A stretch of DNA of 6,857 nucleotides from Syntrophales bacterium. GTDB taxonomy: Bacteria > Desulfobacterota > Syntrophia > Syntrophales > UBA8958. The stretch is taken from contig JALNVY010000131.1 in NCBI GenBank assembly GCA_023231165.1, forward strand, positions 1 to 6,857, written 5' to 3'. Position 1 is the stretch's first letter. Each line of letters opens with the position of its first letter. The notes under the pieces are model-generated. The model was not told the DNA's origin and ran no database searches. It was given only the letters and a program-made list of their open reading frames with translations. The position numbers and the translations under genes were made by a program. Shown one piece after another: positions 1 to 5,415 of this stretch.

Positions 1-1
1 C

Positions 2-406
2 CTTCAGCGCGTGGCCTCTGGTGGTGAATTGTCGCGGGTGATTCTGGCCATGAAGCATGTTCTGGCCCGGACAGGTTCCGTGGGGACCATGGTATTTGAT
101 GAGGTGGACAGCGGCATCGGCGGCGCCACGGCGGAGATTGTAGGCAAAAAGATAAAGGATGTTGCCGAGCGCCATCAGGTTCTCTGCATCACCCATCTTC
201 CCCAGATCGCCTGCTTCGGAGACCGGCATTATTTAGTAACAAAAGCGATTGCCGGGGACAGGACCCTGACGACGGTTCAGGTGTTATCAGAAGAGGAACG
301 AATCGAAGAGATTACCCGGATGCTCAGTGGCCTGGAAATGACGGATACAACGAGAAGGCATGCCCGGGAAATGCTCATGATGGCGCAAAGGAGTGAATCA
401 TGCTGA
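2..406 (+). CDS. recN: DNA repair protein RecN, C-terminal part (5' end outside the window)
   Basis: RecN is a cytoplasmic SMC-like ABC ATPase that acts early in recombinational repair of double-strand breaks. Only the last 134 residues are present, reading in frame from base 2, so the true start lies upstream and the GTG at 11 is an internal valine. The fragment opens with the ABC signature region (L-Q-R-V-A-SGGELSR, fragment residues 1-12). Walker B follows (MVFDEVDSGIGG, with the Asp-Glu pair at about 33-34), then the switch histidine in CITHLPQIA (about residue 65). This order is the C-terminal ATPase half of RecN, and the text matches the family closely. The N-terminal Walker A half and the coiled coil are off the edge. 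The last codons overlap the next gene by 7 bases (ATGCTGA), so recN and the acetyltransferase gene are probably translated from one mRNA. Confidence 0.95.
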   Translation, partial: LQRVASGGELSRVILAMKHVLARTGSVGTMVFDEVDSGIGGATAEIVGKKIKDVAERHQVLCITHLPQIACFGDRHYLVTKAIAGDRTLTTVQVLSEEERIEEITRMLSGLEMTDTTRRHAREMLMMAQRSESC

Positions 407-858
407 GGAAAGCCAAAGTTGGCGATGTTAAAACAATTCATAAGATGATTAATGTCTCTGCCAGCAAGGAGGAGATCCTTCCCCGGTCCCTGATGGACAT
501 CTACGGCAGTCTCCGCGACTTTTTTGTCTATTATGATGAGCAGGAGCAACTGATCACGGGGGTTTGCGCCATGAGCATTATTTGGGAGAACCTGGCTGAG
601 GTTCGCTCCCTTTACGTCAATGAAGCTTATCGCCGTCGAGGCATCGGCAGAATCCTCGTTGAGGCCTGCATATCAGAGGCGATAACCCTGGAACTATTTA
701 GAATCTTTACGCTGACTTATAAAAAGGAATTTTTCCAGCATGTGGGATTCCATGTCGTAGACCGTTCCTCCCTGTCGGAAAAGATATGGACAGACTGCTT
801 CCGTTGTTCGAAGTATCCTGACTATTGTGATGAAATAGCGATGATCATCGAATTATGA
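400..858 (+). CDS. GNAT-family N-acetyltransferase, short ArgA (N-acetylglutamate synthase)-like
   Basis: A 152-residue single-domain GNAT enzyme that would transfer acetyl from acetyl-CoA to an amine. The acetyl-CoA pyrophosphate loop is visible as RRRGIG (residues 78-83) after a beta strand (LAEVRSLYV). The C-terminal half (KKEFFQHVGF, then EKIWTDCFRC and CDEIAM) resembles the short ArgA-type synthases that make N-acetylglutamate for arginine synthesis without an amino-acid-kinase domain. Substrate is therefore inferred, not shown. Three cysteines, C133, C136 and C143 (C-x2-C-x6-C), sit in that tail. The start is well supported: AAAGGAG at 387-393 with six bases to ATG at 400. The gene overlaps recN by 7 bases and mltA by 4 (ATGA), so it is the middle member of a coupled unit. 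No arginine-pathway gene is adjacent, so context does not confirm the substrate. Confidence 0.85.
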   Translation: MLRKAKVGDVKTIHKMINVSASKEEILPRSLMDIYGSLRDFFVYYDEQEQLITGVCAMSIIWENLAEVRSLYVNEAYRRRGIGRILVEACISEAITLELFRIFTLTYKKEFFQHVGFHVVDRSSLSEKIWTDCFRCSKYPDYCDEIAMIIEL

Positions 859-2072
859 AAGTACGGGAAAGGATCATCATTTTCCTGATCTTGTTTCCGG
901 CTTTTTTTCTTGCCGGATGCGCGCCCATTTCGGAAATGCCCCGTGCGGAATCCCGGGGCAGCCAGTCCCCTTTTGCTTCTGTCGAGGATGCGGGACAGAT
1001 GGATGACCTCGATCTTGATTCCCTGGGGAAAGCCGTTGCCCTGAGCATTCAGTATTATGAAAAGGCTGGCTCTAAAGGGTCTTACTGTTTACGGGATCGA
1101 TGTTACTCTTACCGGGAAATGATCGACGGACTGGAACAATTCCTGAAGATCATGAGGCGAGATATGATGCCGGAGGAGGTAGAACAGAAGATCAGGGACG
1201 AATTTATTTTTGTCAGAGCGGCGGCAGGTACGGCCGGGGCCGGAGCTGAGGGCAACGTGCTTGTTACGGGGTATTTTGAGCCGATTCTGGAGGGATCACG
1301 GACCAAAACGGATCGTTTTCGTTATCCACTATACAAAATCCCCGACGAAACAGTGGTCGTGCCTGTGGATCGTGCTTATGGTCAAGATGGCCGTGATAAG
1401 TTTGTGGGACGATTACACGATGGGGAGGTGATTCCCCATTTCAGCCGCCGGGAGATTGACGAAAACGGTGTTCTTGCCGGCAGGGGACTGGAGATCGCCT
1501 GGGTCGATGATCCGGTTGCCCTCTTTTTGCTTCATATCCAGGGATCCGGAAAGATCCGGCTTCCCGAAGGCCGCTTGCTTCATGTGACCTATGCCCAGTC
1601 CAACGGATGGCCATTCCGGGGGTTGACCGGCATGATGGTCGAAAAGGGACTTTTACAAGAGAACGGAAAGTCTTACGAACAGATGAAAAGGTTTCTTCTC
1701 GATCACCCTGAGGAGCGCCAGGAACTGATGAATTACAACGAACGATATATCTTCTTCCGGACCGCTACGGAAGGTCCCCTGGGGGCCTTGAATCTACCCT
1801 TGGTTGCGGGAAGGTCCATCGCTACCGATCTTGATATTTATCCAAGAGGAGCCCTGGCCTTGATCAAAACACGGAAGCCTGTTTTTGACGGGCAGGGAAG
1901 GATCTCATCCTGGCAGTCCTTTTCTCGCTTCGTCCTGAACCACGACACGGGCGCCGCCATTAAAGGTCCGGGGCGGGTGGATCTTTTTTGCGGCACCGGC
2001 GAGACGGCGGAAAGGACCGCCGGGGCCATGAAGGAGAGCGGGGAACTGTATTTTTTGGTAAAGAAGAAATAA
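855..2072 (+). CDS. mltA: Membrane-bound lytic murein transglycosylase A (MltA), lipoprotein
   Basis: MltA cleaves the MurNAc-GlcNAc bond of peptidoglycan, leaving 1,6-anhydro-MurNAc ends, and is normally anchored in the outer membrane facing the periplasm. The 405-residue product starts with a lipoprotein signal: basic MKVRER, a hydrophobic core and the lipobox LAGC with the lipidated cysteine at residue 22. The MltA domain includes VTGYFEP (137-143) and HIQGSG (227-232). The C-terminal 3D domain contains GRSIATDLDIYPRGAL (319-334) and HDTGAAIKGPGRVDLFCG (363-380). Asp364 and Asp376 are the conserved aspartates, one of which should be the counterpart of the catalytic Asp308 of E. coli. Length is normal for the family. 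The start overlaps the preceding stop (ATGA) and has no clear Shine-Dalgarno sequence, so translation is probably coupled. The TAA stop straddles the left end of the inserted element, but the protein end (ELYFLVKKK) looks complete. Confidence 0.95.
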   Translation: MKVRERIIIFLILFPAFFLAGCAPISEMPRAESRGSQSPFASVEDAGQMDDLDLDSLGKAVALSIQYYEKAGSKGSYCLRDRCYSYREMIDGLEQFLKIMRRDMMPEEVEQKIRDEFIFVRAAAGTAGAGAEGNVLVTGYFEPILEGSRTKTDRFRYPLYKIPDETVVVPVDRAYGQDGRDKFVGRLHDGEVIPHFSRREIDENGVLAGRGLEIAWVDDPVALFLLHIQGSGKIRLPEGRLLHVTYAQSNGWPFRGLTGMMVEKGLLQENGKSYEQMKRFLLDHPEERQELMNYNERYIFFRTATEGPLGALNLPLVAGRSIATDLDIYPRGALALIKTRKPVFDGQGRISSWQSFSRFVLNHDTGAAIKGPGRVDLFCGTGETAERTAGAMKESGELYFLVKKK

Positions 2073-2099
2073 CAGGGGTCAGACTTACTTATTGATATT
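2071..2099 (+). repeat. Left terminal inverted repeat of the element
   Basis: This 29-bp arm pairs with 3054-3082 in inverted orientation, with 27 of 29 positions matching. The outer 18 bases are identical; the mismatches are at arm positions 19 (T versus A) and 26 (T versus C). The arm supplies the last two bases of the mltA TAA stop (2070-2072). It also encodes the final four codons and stop of the transposase on the other strand (2085-2099). Confidence 0.93.
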
Positions 2100-3026
2100 T
2101 ATTCTTTTGAGAGCAGTCACCACTCCCTCAATTTCTTTTTCTGAAGCCACTATCTCTTTAAGATGCCGCGTTACGACAACCGGATCTTTATAGATAAATT
2201 CCGCTATCTCCTTGCCCTTATATCCGTATTCATGGGCAACTAGGCTCATCATTTTCTTCCCTTTGGAAAGCTTGCTTGATTTGCTGATGGATCGTATCTC
2301 TTCAAGCGAGATCCCATAGACTCCTTCTATCGCGCCGGCGATTTCGTCTAATGTATATTCCCGCTCGCGCCTCGTTGCTTGAACCTTCACATTACTTTCT
2401 TTAAGCACCTTCTCGACAAAATGCTCATCACCTAATATCCTTTGCTCAACGGTATGGTAAACGTCTTCCCTTGGAATCGAAACGTCCGCTCCTATAAAAT
2501 CAATATAGAGGCAATTTGCTGCTCCCTTATCTTCTGAAAACATCCCTAAAACCGATTCTGTGTCGACAATGCCTGTTTTATCATCAGGTAGCAAATAATA
2601 TTGATGGCTGCTCCAGCGATATTCTTCAGGCGCCTCAACTATCCCGGCTCTTACCGGATTCAGGTGGATATATTTCACCAGACTCAGCTGGTATCGATCA
2701 CGATCGCAGAGAATCGCTTTATATCTGCCCTGAAATAGATGTCCGACCGTACCGTACTTTCTGTTGAAGTACATGGTATAGCTTTGGTTGATGCCCTGCA
2801 TAATCTTCGAAAGAGGGACTTTTGGCGTTTCGATCAATATATGTACATGATTACTCATCAAAACATAGGAGTGGAGAATGAACCCATACCGCTCTTTGTA
2901 GGCTGACAATATAGTGAGGTACTGAGAGAAATCATCGCTGTTTTTAAATACATTTTGCGTCTGATTGCCACGAGTTATGACATGGTAGAGGGCATCCTTG
3001 AATTCTATCCTTGTTTTTCTTGCCAT
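2085..3026 (-). CDS. REP-associated tyrosine transposase-like (Y1/HUH) protein with DnaA-like C-terminal domain
   Basis: A 313-residue transposase of the IS200-like Y1 family, closest to the RAYT group, which cuts and joins single-stranded DNA through a covalent phosphotyrosine. The N-terminal domain starts MARKTRIEF and DALYHVITRGN (11-21). The metal-binding HUH motif is MSNHVHILIE, with His60 and His62. GHLFQGRYKAIL (95-106) follows, then VKYIHLNPVRAG (117-128), in which Tyr119 is the likely nucleophile. Residues about 224-290 (YTLDEI, YGISLEEIR, SKGKKMMSLVAHEYGYKGKEIAEF) resemble the DnaA domain IV helix-turn-helix and probably bind double-stranded DNA. The ATG at 3026 is the only good start: an in-frame TAG lies 12 bases upstream, and the sequence just upstream is pyrimidine-rich (CTTCTTCC) with no Shine-Dalgarno, so expression should be low. 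The gene converges on mltA, with 12 bases between their stop codons. It appears full length and undamaged. Confidence 0.9.
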   Translation of the reverse strand: MARKTRIEFKDALYHVITRGNQTQNVFKNSDDFSQYLTILSAYKERYGFILHSYVLMSNHVHILIETPKVPLSKIMQGINQSYTMYFNRKYGTVGHLFQGRYKAILCDRDRYQLSLVKYIHLNPVRAGIVEAPEEYRWSSHQYYLLPDDKTGIVDTESVLGMFSEDKGAANCLYIDFIGADVSIPREDVYHTVEQRILGDEHFVEKVLKESNVKVQATRREREYTLDEIAGAIEGVYGISLEEIRSISKSSKLSKGKKMMSLVAHEYGYKGKEIAEFIYKDPVVVTRHLKEIVASEKEIEGVVTALKRININK

Positions 3027-3032
3027 GGAAGA

Positions 3033-3061
3033 AGGCTAGCAGAATCATCGTCGAATGTCAA
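3033..3061 (-). promoter_or_regulatory. Candidate promoter of the transposase gene, -35 inside the right inverted repeat
   Basis: On the minus strand TTGACA (3056-3061, perfect -35) is followed by a 17-base spacer and TAGCCT (3033-3038, 3 of 6 matches to the -10 consensus). The -35 lies within the terminal repeat. Transcription would start close to 3026, the first base of the ATG, so the message may be leaderless. The weak -10 keeps this tentative. Confidence 0.4.
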
Positions 3062-3082
3062 TATGTAAGTCTGACCCCTGTT
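3054..3082 (-). repeat. Right terminal inverted repeat of the element
   Basis: Reverse complement of the left arm over 29 bp with two mismatches. Read inward on the minus strand it goes from AACAGGGGTCAGACTTAC into ATATTGACATT. It therefore carries a consensus -35 hexamer, TTGACA (3056-3061), pointing into the transposase gene. The left arm has TTGATA at the equivalent place. Confidence 0.93.
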
Positions 3083-3086
3083 CGCC

Positions 3087-3115
3087 TTGACAGGAGATGG
3101 TCTTTCTGTTATGCA
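3087..3115 (+). promoter_or_regulatory. Candidate sigma-70-type promoter of the trpS-scpA-scpB-rluB unit
   Basis: TTGACA (3087-3092) is a perfect -35, followed by a 17-base spacer and TATGCA (3110-3115, 3 of 6). It begins five bases outside the right inverted repeat and would give a leader of roughly 25 bases before the GTG start of trpS. The downstream genes are otherwise cut off from the mltA unit by the element, so a promoter is expected here. The weak -10 is the doubt. Confidence 0.45.
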
Positions 3116-3138
3116 GCGTGCACATTAACACGTTTTGC

Positions 3139-3143
3139 GGAGG
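3139..3143 (+). promoter_or_regulatory. Shine-Dalgarno sequence that decides the trpS start
   Basis: GGAGG lies four bases before GTG at 3148. The only alternative in-frame ATG (3097) has AGGAG directly abutting it with no spacing. It would also add 17 residues (VFLLCSVHINTFCGGS after Met) unlike any TrpRS N-terminus, and it lies upstream of the predicted transcription start. The GTG is preferred. Confidence 0.65.
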
Positions 3144-3147
3144 TTCA

Positions 3148-4149
3148 GTGGTACGGAAGAGAATTTTGAGCGGCATGAGGCCGACAGGTAAGCTGCATTT
3201 AGGGAATCTGCACGGGGCGCTTCAGAATTGGGTGGATCTCCAGAACGATGGTGCCTATGAATGTTTTTATTTCGTCGCCGACTGGCACGCCCTGACGAGC
3301 GATTATGCCGAGACGGGCGAGATCGCCGATAACATTATAGATATGGTCATTGACTGGTTGAGTGCCGGTCTGGACCCGGCAAAAAGCACCCTTTTCATCC
3401 AGTCTAATATCAAGGAGCACGCCGAGCTGTTTCTCCTCCTCACCATGATCACGCCCCTGCCTTGGCTGGAAAGAAATCCGACCTACAAGGAGATGAAAGC
3501 GGAGCTGACCAGTAAGGATCTCTCCAATTTAGGTTTCTTGGGCTATCCGGTCCTCCAGGCGGCGGATATTATCATGTACAAGGCCTACGGCGTTCCGGTA
3601 GGGGTGGATCAGTTGCCCCATATCGAGCTGACCCGGGAGATCGCCCGGCGCTTCAATTTTCTTTATCAGGAGATATTTCCTGTTCCTGAGCCTTTGCTGA
3701 CGCAGGTCCCGAAACTATTGGGGATTGACGGCAGGAAAATGAGCAAGTCCTATGAAAATTCCATCTACATGAGCGATACGGGGGATGTTTTGAAGCAGAA
3801 GGTTGCCGCCATGTATACCGATCCCCAGCGGCAACGCCGCAAAGACCCGGGTCGTCCCGAATTGTGCAACGTTTTTACCTTTCACGAGCTATACACGCCC
3901 CTGGAAAAAACAAGAGAGATCGTAACGCAGTGCCGGAACGCCGGCATCGGCTGTACGGACTGTAAAAAGATCCTCGGGGCGGGCATTCAAAACGGAATGG
4001 ACCTCATTCACGAACGGCAGTCCTATTATCGAAATCATCTTCAGGAAGTCAGGGACATTATTGCCGACGGTGATATTCGGGCCACAGGAGTGGCGAGGAA
4101 GACGATGGACGAGGTTCGGGCAGCCATGAAAATCAGTTATGGATTATGA
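3148..4149 (+). CDS. trpS: Tryptophan--tRNA ligase (TrpRS), iron-sulfur-cluster type by cysteine pattern
   Basis: A class I aminoacyl-tRNA synthetase that charges tRNA-Trp in the cytoplasm using ATP. From the GTG start the protein has 333 residues, normal for bacterial TrpRS, and begins VRKRILSGMRPTGKLHLGN. That stretch holds the class I HIGH-like motif (HLGN, residues 17-20). The tryptophan and ATP pocket shows GVPVGVDQLPH (148-158), and the mobile loop is GRKMSKS (195-201). In the C-terminal part, C240, C262, C269 and C272 form C-x21-C-x6-C-x2-C ending in CTDCKK. This is nearly the pattern that binds a [4Fe-4S] cluster near the anticodon site in Thermotoga maritima TrpRS; the cluster here is inferred. 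The gene heads a run with scpA, which it overlaps by 11 bases. A candidate promoter lies just upstream, beside the inserted element. Confidence 0.97.
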   Translation: MVRKRILSGMRPTGKLHLGNLHGALQNWVDLQNDGAYECFYFVADWHALTSDYAETGEIADNIIDMVIDWLSAGLDPAKSTLFIQSNIKEHAELFLLLTMITPLPWLERNPTYKEMKAELTSKDLSNLGFLGYPVLQAADIIMYKAYGVPVGVDQLPHIELTREIARRFNFLYQEIFPVPEPLLTQVPKLLGIDGRKMSKSYENSIYMSDTGDVLKQKVAAMYTDPQRQRRKDPGRPELCNVFTFHELYTPLEKTREIVTQCRNAGIGCTDCKKILGAGIQNGMDLIHERQSYYRNHLQEVRDIIADGDIRATGVARKTMDEVRAAMKISYGL

Positions 4150-4867
4150 GGTCAAGCTCGATATCTTCGAAGGTCCCCTGGATCTGCTGTTGTATCTGAT
4201 CAAGAAGAATGAACTCGATATCTACAACATCCCCATCGCCCTGATTACGAAACAATATCTTGAGTATATAGATATTCTCAAGACGTTGAATCTTGATCTG
4301 GCGGGTGAATATCTTATCCTGGCGGCGACTCTGGTTCATATCAAATCAAAGCTGTTGTTGCCAGAGACGCCTGAGGAGGGGGAAGAGGAAGCCGATCCCC
4401 GTCAGGAGCTGGTACAGCAACTTCTGGAATATCAGGAGTTCAAGAATGCCTCCCAGTTGCTACAGGCGCGGGAGGTTCTCGAAAGGGATGTCTTCATAAG
4501 GGGTGCCGCTCCGGCGGAGCCGACGCCGGGGGATGATGATAATCAGGCGTGGCTTGAAATCGGACTATTTGAACTGGTAGATGCCTTCCGGCAGGTTCTC
4601 GGCAATCTGGGGCAGCCGGAACTAATGGAAATTGATCTGGACCGGACTTCCCTGGCGGACCGGATCAATGAGATTATGGATCAATTGCGGGAGCGTCAAT
4701 CGTTGACTTTTACGGAGCTGCTGAACGGTCAGCCGGAACGGCGTTTAATCATCTATACCTTCATGGCCTTGCTGGAACTGGTCAAGCAGCGGATGGTCCT
4801 CATCTGTCAGGCGGGTCCTTTCGGGGTAATACGCCTGTTTTTAGCTGTTGAGGAAGATCATGGATGA
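4139..4867 (+). CDS. scpA: Segregation and condensation protein ScpA (SMC kleisin)
   Basis: ScpA is the kleisin that bridges the two heads of the SMC dimer and, with ScpB, completes the bacterial condensin that compacts and segregates chromosomes. The 242-residue product has the diagnostic N-terminal helix VKLDIFEGPLDLLL (residues 5-18), which binds the SMC neck. AGEYLILAATLVHIKSKLLLP (55-75) follows, then an acidic linker (EEGEEEADP, 79-87) and a C-terminal winged helix (about 199-233, LTFTELL to FGVIRLF) that contacts the SMC cap. Length and domain order are normal. The ATG lies 11 bases inside the end of trpS with no convincing Shine-Dalgarno, so translation probably depends on ribosomes finishing trpS. 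The 3' end overlaps scpB by 8 bases, which fits production of two subunits of one complex. Confidence 0.95.
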   Translation: MDYEVKLDIFEGPLDLLLYLIKKNELDIYNIPIALITKQYLEYIDILKTLNLDLAGEYLILAATLVHIKSKLLLPETPEEGEEEADPRQELVQQLLEYQEFKNASQLLQAREVLERDVFIRGAAPAEPTPGDDDNQAWLEIGLFELVDAFRQVLGNLGQPELMEIDLDRTSLADRINEIMDQLRERQSLTFTELLNGQPERRLIIYTFMALLELVKQRMVLICQAGPFGVIRLFLAVEEDHG

Positions 4868-5387
4868 AACCAAAGCCATCATCGAAGGTTTGATTCTAGC
4901 TTCGGAAACGCCTCTGGCAATTGATAAAATCGTCGATATTTTTCAAGAGCGAAATCTCAGTCGCCAGGATATTACGGCCCATCTTCACGAACTGGTGAAC
5001 GAATACAACGAGCGGCGCGGTGGTTTTAGTCTCCAGGAGGTAGCCGGGGGGTATCAATTCCGAACCAGACCGGAATTGTCGGTGTGGATCGTAAAACTGA
5101 AAGGAATCCGATCGGCTGCGCTCACCACTGCTGCCTTGGAAACCCTTGCGATCATTGCCTACCGGCAGCCAGTCGTCAAGGCGGAGGTGGAGCGGCTGCG
5201 GGGTGTAGATGTTTCCCGTCCCCTGCGAACCCTCCTAGAAAGGAAGCTTGTCCGGATGGTGGGCAGAAAGGACGTGCCGGGAAAGCCCATGATTTATGGG
5301 ACGACCCGGAAATTTCTTGAGGTCTTCAGTCTGAAGGATCTGTCTGAATTGCCGACCATGGGAGAACTTAAGGATTTAACAAAATGA
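4860..5387 (+). CDS. scpB: Segregation and condensation protein ScpB
   Basis: ScpB is the small winged-helix partner that dimerises and binds the middle of ScpA in the SMC-ScpAB condensin. The 175-residue product has two winged-helix regions: residues about 1-80 (IIEGLILASETPLAIDKI, then the GGYQFRTRPE wing) and about 85-160. The second carries the family hallmark ALETLAIIAYRQPVVKAEVE (92-111), then LRGVDVS and GRKDVPGKPMIYGTT. I place the start at ATG 4860 because AGGA at 4851-4854 is five bases upstream. A TTG four codons earlier (4848) is in frame but would sit on top of that ribosome site. The length is at the short end of normal, lacking the variable C-terminal tail of some homologues. 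It overlaps scpA by 8 bases. Confidence 0.95.
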   Translation: MDETKAIIEGLILASETPLAIDKIVDIFQERNLSRQDITAHLHELVNEYNERRGGFSLQEVAGGYQFRTRPELSVWIVKLKGIRSAALTTAALETLAIIAYRQPVVKAEVERLRGVDVSRPLRTLLERKLVRMVGRKDVPGKPMIYGTTRKFLEVFSLKDLSELPTMGELKDLTK

Positions 5388-5415
5388 CGGCTTTCTTTAT
5401 GCGAGGTTATCAGAA

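Larger units (their letters stand above)
2071..3082 (-). mobile_element. RAYT-like insertion element with one Y1/HUH transposase gene and long terminal inverted repeats
   Basis: A 1012-bp unit bounded by inverted repeats whose outer 18 bases are identical (AACAGGGGTCAGACTTAC at the left, its complement at the right). It holds a single transposase gene on the minus strand that fills nearly all of the interior. It lies between mltA and trpS, which both point the other way. I find no target-site duplication: the flanks are GAAAT on the left and CGCCT on the right. That fits HUH transposition, which does not make staggered cuts. The exact boundary is inferred from where the repeat identity ends on the outside. 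The classical IS200/IS605 layout has subterminal hairpins instead of long terminal inverted repeats, so the structure is atypical. Both the gene and the repeats look intact, so recent arrival or continuing activity is possible. Confidence 0.8.

Noticed and set aside
11..13. GTG at the window edge as a real start of a short protein
   Set aside because: The frame continues upstream as Leu-Gln-Arg and belongs to the RecN ABC signature, so it is an internal codon of a cut gene.
277..549. 90-codon minus-strand open frame across the recN-acetyltransferase junction
   Set aside because: It lies antisense to two well-supported genes and its product shows no family features.
3097..3147. Extending TrpRS to an upstream ATG (17 extra residues)
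   Set aside because: The extension is unlike TrpRS N-termini, the ATG has no spacing to its AGGAG, it lies upstream of the predicted transcription start, and GTG 3148 has GGAGG and starts next to RKRILSG.
4848..4859. TTG start for scpB giving four extra residues
   Set aside because: It overlaps the AGGA ribosome site that serves ATG 4860, and the added MRKI is not typical.
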